A program made the translations under genes and the position numbers. From assembly GCA_905479995.1 (NCBI GenBank), contig CAJQON010000013.1, forward strand, positions 62,001 through 126,000: a stretch of DNA of 64,000 nucleotides. The letters are read 5' to 3'. The notes below the pieces were generated by a model. That model ran no database searches, had not been told where the DNA came from, and was given only the letters and a program-made list of their open reading frames with translations. Below, one piece after another: positions 53,169 to 62,262 of the stretch (position 1 is the stretch's first letter; the number at the start of each line of letters is the position of its first letter). This DNA comes from an uncultured Flavobacteriales bacterium (GTDB lineage Bacteria > Bacteroidota > Bacteroidia > Flavobacteriales_E > Vicingaceae).

Positions 53169-53762
53169 ATGATGAATAACCCACTAGATTACAACATTCA
53201 AGAACTCAACATCTTAAAACTTAAAAAAGGTAGATTGTTGTTAGCCGAGCCGTTTATGGACGATCCAAACTTTAAACGATCTGTTGTTCTTGTTACTGAA
53301 TATGATGAGAATGGTGCCTTGGGTTTTATTGTAAATAAACCACTTGGATTACAAATTAATGAGGTGCTAAAAGATTTCCCTCCGTTTGATGCTCCTGTTT
53401 TTATGGGTGGACCTGTTCAGACTGACAGCTTATTTTACATTCATTCTCAAGGAGAATTTATTGAAGGAAGTGTGCCATTAGGTAACAACTTGTTTTGGTC
53501 AGGGAATTTTGATCAACTCAAAGCATTGGTGACTAACAACGAGATTTTCCCCCATGAAATTAAATTCTTTGTAGGTTATTCTGGTTGGGATTACAACCAA
53601 ATTAATGAAGAAATAAAAAGCGATTCTTGGCTGATTTTAGAAAACAATTTTGATGGAATTGAGCGTTTTAATGAAGACCATTTATGGCAATCGACCTTAC
53701 AAAAAACTGGTCATAAGCATGCCCTCTTGGCCAGCTTCCCTGAAGATCCTAGCCTTAACTAG
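53169..53762 (+). CDS. YqgE/AlgH-family protein
   Basis: The cytoplasmic 197-residue protein has KGRLLLAEPFMDDPNFKRSV at the start, then TEYDENGALGFIVNKPL, FMGGPVQTDSLFYIHS and FVGYSGWDYNQINEEI, the standard landmarks. The family is broadly conserved, and its biochemical role is unknown despite the AlgH name. Two ATG codons are adjacent at the start. It lies 4 bases before the barrel gene that follows. Confidence 0.92.
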   Translation: MMNNPLDYNIQELNILKLKKGRLLLAEPFMDDPNFKRSVVLVTEYDENGALGFIVNKPLGLQINEVLKDFPPFDAPVFMGGPVQTDSLFYIHSQGEFIEGSVPLGNNLFWSGNFDQLKALVTNNEIFPHEIKFFVGYSGWDYNQINEEIKSDSWLILENNFDGIERFNEDHLWQSTLQKTGHKHALLASFPEDPSLN

Positions 53763-53766
53763 TTTA

Positions 53767-54552
53767 ATGAAAAGTGCACTCCTATTATTCGTACTTATTT
53801 TTACAACAACCCTTGTTTTTGCTCAAGATGATTATGTATTAGAAAAGGATGTACCAAAAGTAAAGCGCGTTTTTAGCGGCACTCCAAATCCTGACTTTAC
53901 CAATTATGCATTAACGGCATCTGCCTATCCATTGCCAAAACGAGACTTTAGATTTTCTGGAACAGATATCATTTTCGCAAAAGCGAGCTATGGCTTAACC
54001 AACGAAACAACTGTTTCAGTTAACCTTTCTCTTATTGGCACTTTTATAGGTGCTATAAAACACAACATTAATATTAGAGAAGGTTTTGACCTAGCCTTTT
54101 CAGGAAGTTTTGGGCAAGCCCTATTTATACCTGAAGATACTCTAGCAATTATTGGAGGTGGAGATACTGTAACTCAAATTGGAGGTGGTCAGGTCATTGC
54201 AACGCTAGGAGATCATCAAAACAATTTAACCGGAGGAATAGGCGTTTACTACGCAAAAAGTAATTATGAAATAATAGCCGGTGAAGAAGAACTTTTTCTG
54301 AACAATGTCTTTATTGCAGGGCAGAAACAATTGAGGAACAAAATATACTTGCTTGCAGAAGGAATTTACTTTTGGAACTACAACACCTTTACTGGATCAA
54401 TAGCAATGAAGTTTATTATAAAAACTAGAATGAGCCTTTTAGTAGGGTTAATGCCAATTTACAGAAATGGTCGAATTGGTCCTAATAGAATGGATTCCGA
54501 TGGAGGAGTAATACCAATGGTATCATTTAGATTAACCTTAGATAGACACTAG
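53767..54552 (+). CDS. Exported protein, probably an outer-membrane beta-barrel
   Basis: The ATG at 53767 is chosen because it begins a signal peptide (MKSALLLFVLIFTTTLVFAQ); the frame is open upstream inside yqgE, but that stretch is not a signal. The 261-residue product has many strands of alternating pattern (YALTASAYPLPKRDFRF, ETTVSVNLSLIGTFIGAIK, GFDLAFSGSFGQALFI, NLTGGIGVYYAKSNYEI, GSIAMKFIIKTRMSLLVGL) and ends VSFRLTLDRH, as barrels do. No family is recognised. The 15 last bases overlap the convergent aminotransferase gene. Confidence 0.72.
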   Translation: MKSALLLFVLIFTTTLVFAQDDYVLEKDVPKVKRVFSGTPNPDFTNYALTASAYPLPKRDFRFSGTDIIFAKASYGLTNETTVSVNLSLIGTFIGAIKHNINIREGFDLAFSGSFGQALFIPEDTLAIIGGGDTVTQIGGGQVIATLGDHQNNLTGGIGVYYAKSNYEIIAGEEELFLNNVFIAGQKQLRNKIYLLAEGIYFWNYNTFTGSIAMKFIIKTRMSLLVGLMPIYRNGRIGPNRMDSDGGVIPMVSFRLTLDRH

Positions 54553-55386
54553 CTTATTAAGCTCTTCTAATATTTCTTTGGTAGCCTTATTGTAATATCT
54601 TTTTTGTCGGTAAGACGCTACCCATTGAACACCATTAACCGCATTGGTTAAAAACATCTCATCCGCTTGCAATAGCATACTTCCATTTAACATCCCTTCA
54701 AATACATTGATGTTTAACTTTTTGGCAATGCCTAAAATTTGCTTTCGCATAATGCCATCCATACAACCTTCTTCTAAAGCGGGTGTATATATATTGTGAT
54801 TTTTGTATAAGAAAATATTGGAGCTAACACACTCCACTATTCTTCCCAAATCATTTAAAACAATACAGTCATCAAGGTTATTTTCCTTTTTATAAATACC
54901 AGCCAATACATGCGGTATACTGTTGGTTGATTTAATTTGTGCTAAAGCATTTCGATACCTTCTTAGCTCATTATAAATATCTACATTTAACCCATTTTCA
55001 TTTAACGAATATAAGTTATCACCTAACGGAGAAGCTTCAATTGCATAGGACTTACCTTCATTTTCTGGAGTATACAATCCATCACCAGATCTAAAAACAG
55101 TTAATCGAACCCTACCTCCTTTACGAATATGGTTTTTCTCGATCAATTTTAAAATTTGATCTTTTAGTTCATTAAAAGAAATGTTTGCTGAGTGCATTTT
55201 CAATACCTTCATTCCCTTTTTAAGTCTAATGAAATGATCTTCCAGAAAACAAGGCTTCCCATTTACTATTCTAATCGTCTCAAACAATGCGTCTCCATAC
55301 CTAAACCCTCTATTTTTGACTGTAAAAATAGCTTCGTCCTCTTTATAGAGAAACCCGTTGTAATTGATGTAAAGTATATTCTCCAT
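54538..55386 (-). CDS. Class IV aminotransferase (PabC/IlvE/Dat type)
   Basis: The 282-residue fold-type IV PLP enzyme has YNGFLYKEDEAIFTVKNRGFRYGDALFET at the start, FLEDHFIRLKKGMKVL, the PLP Lys in AQIKSTNSIPHVLAG, and VLNDLGRIVECVSSNIFLYKN with GCMDGIMRKQI. These fit 4-amino-4-deoxychorismate lyase or a related aminotransferase; the sequence alone does not separate them. A link to folate (folP is elsewhere in the window) would favour PabC, but this is a guess. Confidence 0.85.
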   Translation of the reverse strand: MENILYINYNGFLYKEDEAIFTVKNRGFRYGDALFETIRIVNGKPCFLEDHFIRLKKGMKVLKMHSANISFNELKDQILKLIEKNHIRKGGRVRLTVFRSGDGLYTPENEGKSYAIEASPLGDNLYSLNENGLNVDIYNELRRYRNALAQIKSTNSIPHVLAGIYKKENNLDDCIVLNDLGRIVECVSSNIFLYKNHNIYTPALEEGCMDGIMRKQILGIAKKLNINVFEGMLNGSMLLQADEMFLTNAVNGVQWVASYRQKRYYNKATKEILEELNKLVSI

Positions 55387-55389
55387 AGC

Positions 55390-55869
55390 TTAAAATTGGT
55401 TCAAATAATTTGACAGCTTATCGTTCTTCTCTATTTTAATCCCTTTTATACCTGCTCGTTCTGCTGCAACAATGTCACGATCTGAATCTCCAACAAAGTA
55501 AGCCTCAGCTTTATTAATGTTATATTTTGCCAGTGCTTTTTCTAACATTAGTGATCCTGGTTTTCTACAAATACAATTTTCGTTGATAGAATGATGTGGG
55601 CAATAATAAATGTCCAAAATATCGAGTCCAGCAGTATTAAATTCGCTACTCATATATTCGTGTACGGATGAAACATCTTGATGGTTATAGATTCCTTTGG
55701 AAATTCCTCCTTGGTTGGTAACTACAATAAATTCAAACCCTTTTTGCTTTAAAACACTTAAGGAATCGAATAATCCATCTAAAATTTTAAACTTAGAAAC
55801 TTGGTAGGTATAGTCATTCGGTTCAAAATTAATCACCCCATCACGATCTAAAAAAACTACTTTTTTCAT
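55390..55869 (-). CDS. HAD-IIIA phosphatase, GmhB-like
   Basis: The start at 55869 is chosen because MKKVVFLDRDGVIN is the family N-terminus; the frame is open 11 codons further upstream. The 159-residue protein has the two catalytic Asp in DRDG, VTNQGGI, a zinc loop with CPHH and CIC (YYCPHHSINENCICRKPG), and YFVGDSDRDIVAAERAG. This matches D-glycero-D-manno-heptose 1,7-bisphosphate 7-phosphatase and related histidinol-phosphatase-like enzymes, so a heptose or surface-sugar role is likely but not certain. It is 3 bases from the aminotransferase gene. Confidence 0.85.
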   Translation of the reverse strand: MKKVVFLDRDGVINFEPNDYTYQVSKFKILDGLFDSLSVLKQKGFEFIVVTNQGGISKGIYNHQDVSSVHEYMSSEFNTAGLDILDIYYCPHHSINENCICRKPGSLMLEKALAKYNINKAEAYFVGDSDRDIVAAERAGIKGIKIEKNDKLSNYLNQF

Positions 55870-55930
55870 TCTTAAAATTTTGTTAAAGATAGCAAAACTC
55901 ACTATCTAGCCAAATAATAAGGTGATTTAC

Positions 55931-56569
55931 TTAAAACACATTGAGTATTATAGTAATAAAATTAGCCAAGGTATTTGGCACAAAAAGAATGGTTAAAGTG
56001 AAGCCAAAAAGTGCTCCCCAAATGTGTGCATCATGAGCAATATTTGTTCCTCCTCTTTTTTGCATGTACATTTCATATATAATGTAGAGTACTCCAAAAA
56101 TTAATGGAGGAATATCAATTGGAATAAACATAATATTGATTCCTCCACCATCAACAAATGGTAAAAAAGCAATAGATGCGAATAACACAGCAGATACTGC
56201 ACCAGATGCTCCTACCGAGTTATAGTTGTAATTGTCTCTATGTTTTACCAAACTTGGAATTGTGGCTACGATCATTCCTCCAAAATAGAGCAGCAAGTAA
56301 AATAGTATTCCTAAAGTACCTAATTTATAAATTAATAGATCTTCAACCAAACTACCAAAAGAATGCAATACAAACATGTTAAATATCAGGTGCATCAAAC
56401 TGTTTCTATCATGCACAAAACCATGCGTAATTACCCGGTGCCATTCTTTGCGATGAAATGCTTGATAAGGATTAAACAATAATTTTGCGTAAAGCTCCGG
56501 GTTATTGTTCGCCATAAGCGAAACAATAACCGTAACTATAATTATGATAAGGGTAATGGATAGTGACAT
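55931..56569 (-). CDS. Rhomboid intramembrane serine protease
   Basis: The 212-residue protein has about six membrane segments. HRKEWHRVITHGFVHDRNSLMHLIFNMFVL has the family His and Asn; SVGASGAVSAVLF has the catalytic Ser in G-A-S-G; and HDAHIWGALFGF has the catalytic His. All active-site residues are present, so it should cut membrane proteins within the bilayer. Substrates are unknown. Its start codon overlaps the stop of the topoisomerase subunit gene by one base. Confidence 0.92.
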   Translation of the reverse strand: MSLSITLIIIIVTVIVSLMANNNPELYAKLLFNPYQAFHRKEWHRVITHGFVHDRNSLMHLIFNMFVLHSFGSLVEDLLIYKLGTLGILFYLLLYFGGMIVATIPSLVKHRDNYNYNSVGASGAVSAVLFASIAFLPFVDGGGINIMFIPIDIPPLIFGVLYIIYEMYMQKRGGTNIAHDAHIWGALFGFTLTILFVPNTLANFITIILNVF

Positions 56570-59364
56570 TAAAATAGTGTCATTTGATTTTCTTCGTCAT
56601 CCGAATCATCCTTTGGTGGCACTTCTTTTTCAACCTTCTTTTCTTCTTTTGGAGCAGGAGTCTCTTTTTCTATTGCTGGAATTGGTGTTTCTTCAATTAC
56701 CACTTCTTCCTCCACTTCTTTAACCTCTAGAATTACTTCTTTTGTTTTCTCCTCAACTATTTCAATTTTAGTTTCTTCAACAACTTCAACTTCTTCTGCT
56801 TCCGATTCAACAACTATTTCCTCTTCGACTACAATTTCTTCTTCGTAGGGTAAGGCTTCAAGTAAATCAATGTTTTTCACTTTATACTGTGTCAATCTAT
56901 TCCCAATTGCCTTCATTCCTTTTATGGCAATAAATTCTTCCAATGCTATGGTTTCATTCTCTCGTTGAACACCTTTTATCTTATTATAGGTTAGTTCTAT
57001 TTGAGGCAACCAGTCTGACGATACAATTTCCAATTGAGAGTTTTCATGTTCTGAAATGAACGATACTTTTTTGTCGTAAGGTTCAATTAAGAAACGTTTT
57101 ACAAAATACTGTTCTTTGTCTCCATCAAAGTAAACTGCAGCAATTGGTTTTTTAGGATTCCATTTTTCGATGATGATCATATCCTCTTCGAACTTGGTAA
57201 ACAAATCAAAACCAGTCAATTGATATTCACCACTTTGCATCACGGTTAATATCTTGTCTTGCGCCTTAAATTCTCCTAAAAACTCTCCTCTTTCCTCAGA
57301 ATTTAATCGTTGAACACTATCGTCAAACCAAATTTTTCTGGCTGCCAATGTTGAAACTCCTTTTTCTTTGAGTTCAATTTTAGCAACTTCAAATTTAGAA
57401 ACTCGATTTCCTCCAGAAGCTCTACCTTTTATTGCTAATTCAGAAAAATCAATTTCAAATTTTAACTTACGTACATTGGCTTTTGGTTTTAGTTTAACCA
57501 ATACTGTTTCTGCTTCTCCATTTGGGTTGGCAGTAAACCAAAGTACTTTTGAGTCTGGATTTCCTTTTGTTAATGGATATTCTTTATCTCTAGTAATTGA
57601 GGTAACGGCAAAACGTTTCATCATTGCTGGACCTGTTTTACCATCTTGATAGATTAGGTTATATGTTGTTCTCTTGTCTCCTTTTTTCCAAACCCCAACA
57701 TGGATAATTCCTTTGCCAAAAAATGCTTTTTGAGAAATTTTAGATACTTGCATTGTTCCATTTTTTCGGAAAACAATTACATCATCAATGTCAGAACAAT
57801 CGGCTACAAATTCACTTTCTGAACGTTTTAAGCCCATTCCAACAAAACCTTCCTCTTTGTTCATGTAAAGTTTTACATTGCTTACGGCTACTTTAGTGGC
57901 ATCAATGCTCTCAAACGACCTTAGTTCTGTTTTTCGTTCTCTTCCTTCTCCGTATTTTTTCTTTAATTCTTTAAAATAATCTACAGCGTAATCTACTAAA
58001 TTGGCCAAATGGAACTTAACCTTGGCTATTTCATCTTCTAAGGAAAGTAATTTTTCCTCAGCTTTGTCAGCATCGTGCTTCGTAATTCTACGCATTCTAA
58101 TTTCCAACAAACGCTTTACATCATCATCAGTAACAGCTCTCAGTAATTTTTTAATGAAAGGCTTTAACAAATCATGTGTTAAAGCAATGGCTTCATCGTA
58201 TCCTAAACCATGTAGCTCTACGTATATTTTATTCTCAATAAAAATCTTTTCTAATGAAGAGAAATGCCATTGTTCTTCTAATTCGCTTTGACGAATTTCT
58301 AACTCCATTTTTAATAAATCGAGCGTTCGATGTGTAGAAACTTTAAGCATTTCATTTACACCTACAAATTTAGGTGTATCGTCTTCTATAATCCCTGCAT
58401 TTGGAGAGATAGAAACCTCACAATCAGTAAATGCATATAGGGCATCAATCATTTTATCTGGAGAAACTCCAGGTGGCAAATGAATTAAAATTTCGACATG
58501 CTCAGCGGTATTATCTTCTACCTTTTTAACCTTAATTTTTCCTTTGGCATTGGCCTTTAAAATGGAATCAATTAACTTATCGGTAGTCGATCCAAAAGGT
58601 ATTTCGGTAATTTTTAAGGTCTTTTTATCTTCTTGAGAGATTCTTGCTCTTACCTTAACTTTTCCTCCTCTTAATCCATCATTATAAGCCGAAACATCAG
58701 CCATTCCTCCTGTTAAAAAATCAGGATATATCGTAACACTCTTTCCTCTTAGAATTTTGATGGATCCATCAATTAGTTCGTGGAAATTGTGTGGTAAGAT
58801 TTTACATGCTAAACCAACGGCAATCCCTTCAACTCCTTGTGTAAGCAGTAAAGGAAATTTAATTGGTAAAGTTTCTGGTTCTTTATTTCTTCCATCATAA
58901 GAGGATAACCAGTTGGTAGTTTTTGCATTAAAAACAACTTCTAAGGCAAATTTTGTTAGTCTTGCTTCTATATATCTTGGCGCTGCTGCTCTATCGCCAG
59001 TATAAATGTTTCCCCAGTTTCCTTGACAATCAATTAATAAATCTTTTTGACCAACTTGTACTAAGGCATCACCAATAGAAGCATCTCCGTGCGGATGATA
59101 CTTCATGGTATTTCCAATAATGTTCGCCACTTTATTGTAACGTCCATCATCCATTTCTTTCATCGAATGTAAAATTCTACGCTGTACTGGTTTTAATCCA
59201 TCATAAATATGCGGAACAGCTCTTTCTAGAATTACATAAGATGCGTAATCCAAAAACCACTCGTTATACATTCCAGAAATCTGAATAACATTTTCTAAGG
59301 AATCATTCTTTTCCCCTTCAAATTCTTCGTCTCTTTCTATATTGTCGTCTTCGTTCTCTGCCAT
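56569..59364 (-). CDS. parC: DNA topoisomerase IV subunit A
   Basis: This is the DNA-cutting subunit of a type IIA topoisomerase. The start at 59364 (MAENEDDNIERD) is preferred over an ATG 30 bases upstream inside the parE end. The 931-residue protein has DGLKPVQRRILHSM, KYHPHGDASIGDALV, and the catalytic Tyr in AAAPRYIEARLTKF. The second half is a beta-propeller-like DNA-wrapping domain. The last 110 residues are a long acidic tail (runs of VEE and EVE), ending in QMTLF, which looks like a sliding-clamp binding motif. It pairs with the parE-like gene upstream. GyrA is expected elsewhere, so parC is preferred to gyrA. Confidence 0.9.
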   Translation of the reverse strand: MAENEDDNIERDEEFEGEKNDSLENVIQISGMYNEWFLDYASYVILERAVPHIYDGLKPVQRRILHSMKEMDDGRYNKVANIIGNTMKYHPHGDASIGDALVQVGQKDLLIDCQGNWGNIYTGDRAAAPRYIEARLTKFALEVVFNAKTTNWLSSYDGRNKEPETLPIKFPLLLTQGVEGIAVGLACKILPHNFHELIDGSIKILRGKSVTIYPDFLTGGMADVSAYNDGLRGGKVKVRARISQEDKKTLKITEIPFGSTTDKLIDSILKANAKGKIKVKKVEDNTAEHVEILIHLPPGVSPDKMIDALYAFTDCEVSISPNAGIIEDDTPKFVGVNEMLKVSTHRTLDLLKMELEIRQSELEEQWHFSSLEKIFIENKIYVELHGLGYDEAIALTHDLLKPFIKKLLRAVTDDDVKRLLEIRMRRITKHDADKAEEKLLSLEDEIAKVKFHLANLVDYAVDYFKELKKKYGEGRERKTELRSFESIDATKVAVSNVKLYMNKEEGFVGMGLKRSESEFVADCSDIDDVIVFRKNGTMQVSKISQKAFFGKGIIHVGVWKKGDKRTTYNLIYQDGKTGPAMMKRFAVTSITRDKEYPLTKGNPDSKVLWFTANPNGEAETVLVKLKPKANVRKLKFEIDFSELAIKGRASGGNRVSKFEVAKIELKEKGVSTLAARKIWFDDSVQRLNSEERGEFLGEFKAQDKILTVMQSGEYQLTGFDLFTKFEEDMIIIEKWNPKKPIAAVYFDGDKEQYFVKRFLIEPYDKKVSFISEHENSQLEIVSSDWLPQIELTYNKIKGVQRENETIALEEFIAIKGMKAIGNRLTQYKVKNIDLLEALPYEEEIVVEEEIVVESEAEEVEVVEETKIEIVEEKTKEVILEVKEVEEEVVIEETPIPAIEKETPAPKEEKKVEKEVPPKDDSDDEENQMTLF

Positions 59365-59365
59365 T

Positions 59366-61219
59366 TTAAACTTCCTCAACAAGGTCTTTTTCAACCTTTA
59401 AATTTTCAATGATAAACTGCTGTCTTTCAGGTGTATTTTTCCCCATGTAAAACTCTAGGAGCTTTTGAATAGGTGTTTCAGGTCCAATAATTACTGGATC
59501 TAAACGAATGTCATCGCCAATAAAATACTTAAATTCACTAGGCGAAATTTCACCCAATCCCTTAAATCGTGTAATTTCTGGTTTTCCTTTTAACTCTTCT
59601 ATGGCATTTATTCGTTCTTGATCTGAGTAACAATAAATTGTTTTGGATTTATCTCTCACTCTAAATAAAGGAGTTTCTAATACACACAAGTGACCATTTT
59701 TAATTACATCTGGGAAAAATTGTAAAAAGAAGGTAATTAAAAGTAAACGTATGTGCATTCCATCCACATCGGCATCGGTTGCAATTACAATTTTGTTGTA
59801 CCTTAAATCATCTACACCCTCCTCAATGTTCAATGCTGCTTGAAGTAAATTGAATTCTTCGTTTTCGTAAACAATCTTTTTGGTTAAGCCATAAGAGTTT
59901 AGGGGTTTTCCCTTTAAACTAAATACGGCTTGCGTATTTACATCTCTCGATTTGGTAATGGAACCAGATGCAGAATCACCCTCGGTAATAAACAACATGG
60001 TTTCAACTTTACGGTCATTTTCTTTTGTATCGTTAAAATGAACTCTACAATCTCTCAACTTCTTGTTGTGTAAGGAAGCATCTTTAGCTCTTTTCTTGGC
60101 AATTTTTTTAATGCCTGCCATATCTTTACGTTCCCGCTCCGACTGCATTATTTTACGCTGTAAAGCTTCTGCTATTACAGGATTTTTGTGTAAGTAATTG
60201 TCTAATTCTCTTTTTAAGAAATCGGTAACAAATGCTCGCATTGAAGGCCCTTCTGGACCAACCTCTGTAGAACCTAATTTGGTTTTAGTTTGAGATTCAA
60301 ATATAGGCTCCATTACTCGAACGCTTATGGCAGCAACTATCGATGATCGAATATCTGAAGCATCGTAATCTTTTCCATAAAACTCTCTTATTGTTTTAAC
60401 AATTGCTGCTCTAAATTCACCTTGATGCGTTCCTCCTTGAGGAGTATATTGTCCGTTTACAAACGAGTAATATTCTTCTCCGTAAGATTGTGTATGTGTT
60501 ATAGCAACTTCAATGTCTTCTCCTTTTAAATGAATAACCGGATAAAGTGGTTCATTGGATAAATTTTGATTTAATAAATCTTTTAAACCATCTTCCGAAT
60601 GAATTTTTTCGCCATTAAAGTTTAAGGTTAACCCTGTATTTAAAAAGGCATAATTCCACAACAGTTTTTCTACATGTTGTGTTCTGTATTGAAATTTCTT
60701 AAAAACTTCTTCATCCGGAACAAAGGTCATCTTGGTTCCTTTTCTAGAAGTGGTTTTTTCTATTTTAGAGTCAACAGTTAAATTACCTCGTTCAAATTCG
60801 GCCTTTTTAATTTCTCCATCTCTAATGGCTTCTACTCTAAAGTAACTAGATAAAGCGTTTACTGCTTTGGTTCCAACTCCATTTAATCCAACTGATTTTT
60901 GAAAGGCTTTACTATCGTACTTACCACCAGTATTCATTTTAGAAACACAGTCGATAACTTTTCCTAATGGAATTCCACGACCATAATCTCTAACTTTTAC
61001 TGTTTTATCTTTAATGCTAATGTCGATGTTTTTACCATGTCCCATGGCATATTCATCAATAGAATTATCGATAACTTCTTTCAATAATATATAAATACCG
61101 TCATCATAAGCCGCACCGTCCCCAAGCTTTCCAATGTACATTCCTGGACGCATTCTGATGTGCTCTTTCCAATCTAACGAACGTATATTATCTTCACTAT
61201 AAGTAACTTCTTCAGCCAT
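59366..61219 (-). CDS. parE: DNA topoisomerase IV subunit B
   Basis: This is the ATPase subunit. The 617-residue protein has [19 protein letters not shown] (ATP site), [49 protein letters not shown], the Toprim [10 protein letters not shown], and [14 protein letters not shown]. The line [11 protein letters not shown] and the order parE then parC are typical of the topoisomerase IV pair in Bacteroidota. The stop lies one base before the chosen parC start. Confidence 0.93.
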   Translation of the reverse strand: MAEEVTYSEDNIRSLDWKEHIRMRPGMYIGKLGDGAAYDDGIYILLKEVIDNSIDEYAMGHGKNIDISIKDKTVKVRDYGRGIPLGKVIDCVSKMNTGGKYDSKAFQKSVGLNGVGTKAVNALSSYFRVEAIRDGEIKKAEFERGNLTVDSKIEKTTSRKGTKMTFVPDEEVFKKFQYRTQHVEKLLWNYAFLNTGLTLNFNGEKIHSEDGLKDLLNQNLSNEPLYPVIHLKGEDIEVAITHTQSYGEEYYSFVNGQYTPQGGTHQGEFRAAIVKTIREFYGKDYDASDIRSSIVAAISVRVMEPIFESQTKTKLGSTEVGPEGPSMRAFVTDFLKRELDNYLHKNPVIAEALQRKIMQSERERKDMAGIKKIAKKRAKDASLHNKKLRDCRVHFNDTKENDRKVETMLFITEGDSASGSITKSRDVNTQAVFSLKGKPLNSYGLTKKIVYENEEFNLLQAALNIEEGVDDLRYNKIVIATDADVDGMHIRLLLITFFLQFFPDVIKNGHLCVLETPLFRVRDKSKTIYCYSDQERINAIEELKGKPEITRFKGLGEISPSEFKYFIGDDIRLDPVIIGPETPIQKLLEFYMGKNTPERQQFIIENLKVEKDLVEEV

Positions 61220-61332
61220 AGGTTAACTATCTCAATATTTAAAGACTAAAATTATAAATAATTGTACAACCGTTTCACCTTAACAACGTTTGTTATTAAG
61301 GTTTTATTAACAGTCTTATTTCACTAAAAAAG

Positions 61333-62124
61333 CTAGTTTGTTTCTAAATTTTGAACACGTGTTTTTAGGTCTTTCAACTCAATACCAACACTTCTCATTA
61401 AATTTAATATACTTACGGGATTAATTTCATCTTCATCGTATTGACCAATGCATAGATTCAATTTAAATTCCCAAATTTCTAATACTTCAGAAAGATGTAA
61501 TAAATAAGGTTGATAAGCTTTATTGTCTGATGATAAGGTTAAGAAGCCTTCTTCTAACTTGCTGGTAAAAACACGTTTGTACACCAACCCTTCTTGCTTG
61601 GTTAATATAATGTAGCACTTGTTATTTCTTACACGCTCAACACTTTCCATATATTCTCCAACTACAACATCACCATCTTTAACCCAAGGATGCATAGAAT
61701 CTCCACGAATAGGAAATGCACGATGCTTACCAGTAGGTAAAAAGTTTAAACTCATTATAGGTAAGTTCGCAATAAACTCTGTATCTGAATAACCCATCAA
61801 GTAACCAGCAGAAGCCTCTTGCGTAACGACTTCAATTACGTCATTGTTATGCTCATCTACACGAATAGGAAATAATACACGTTGATTTCCGATATCTATA
61901 AAGGTATCGTCTTTTCCTAAGCTCAAATCATTTTTCACTAAAGCATCAATAGGAATTTTAAAAAAGTTAGACAATTCTATTAAAGTAGTAATTGGTGGCT
62001 CAGATCGACCCTCCTCATAAGATCCTACTCTAGATTTTGACACATCTAATTCTACTGAAAACTGTTCCTGCGTAAGCCCTTTAAGGTTTCTTAAGTGCTT
62101 TATGTTTTTTGCTATTTTATCCAT
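61333..62124 (-). CDS. XRE-type repressor with S24/LexA-like self-cleavage domain
   Basis: The 263-residue protein has an N-terminal helix-turn-helix (residues 6-62: LRNLKGLTQEQFSVELDVSK, YEEGRSEPPI). The S24 peptidase-like domain has the putative nucleophile Ser143 in RGDSMHPWVKDGD and the Lys183 in LVYKRVF. An Ala-Gly pair at 106-107 (QEASAGYLMGY) lies 36-37 residues before the Ser, as in LexA and CI repressors. The C-terminal 45 residues are helical (ILNLMRSVGIELKDLKTRV). It therefore looks able to cut itself, perhaps on DNA damage through RecA; this is not shown. An inverted repeat overlaps its start and its -7 box. Confidence 0.88.
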   Translation of the reverse strand: MDKIAKNIKHLRNLKGLTQEQFSVELDVSKSRVGSYEEGRSEPPITTLIELSNFFKIPIDALVKNDLSLGKDDTFIDIGNQRVLFPIRVDEHNNDVIEVVTQEASAGYLMGYSDTEFIANLPIMSLNFLPTGKHRAFPIRGDSMHPWVKDGDVVVGEYMESVERVRNNKCYIILTKQEGLVYKRVFTSKLEEGFLTLSSDNKAYQPYLLHLSEVLEIWEFKLNLCIGQYDEDEINPVSILNLMRSVGIELKDLKTRVQNLETN

Positions 62125-62165
62125 AACTACAAATATAAGTCAAATAATCTACTTTTTGTAGTTAT
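62123..62165. promoter_or_regulatory. Candidate operator for the S24 repressor
   Basis: Two perfect 11-base inverted arms (ATAACTACAAA at 62123-62133 and TTTGTAGTTAT at 62155-62165) have centres 32 bases apart, about three helical turns. The left arm covers the repressor start codon and part of its -7 box. Confidence 0.55.
62130..62137 (-). promoter_or_regulatory. -7 promoter element of the S24 repressor gene
   Basis: The minus strand reads TATATTTG, a full TAnnTTTG match, five bases before the ATG. Transcription would start close to the ATG, giving a leaderless or nearly leaderless mRNA. It is overlapped by the operator arm. Confidence 0.45.
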
Positions 62166-62221
62166 TTTGTAAAAACTTCAAAAACAGATCAAAATTTTGT
62201 TGATCAAATCAGCAAATGAAA

Positions 62222-62253
62222 TTGTTTTAAGCCTACAATTGTTATTACATTTG
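62222..62253 (+). promoter_or_regulatory. Promoter of priA
   Basis: TTG at 62222-62224 and TACATTTG at 62246-62253, separated by 21 bases, match the Bacteroidota consensus. The ATG follows by only nine bases, so the leader should be very short. Confidence 0.5.
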
Positions 62254-62262
62254 TACGAGAAG

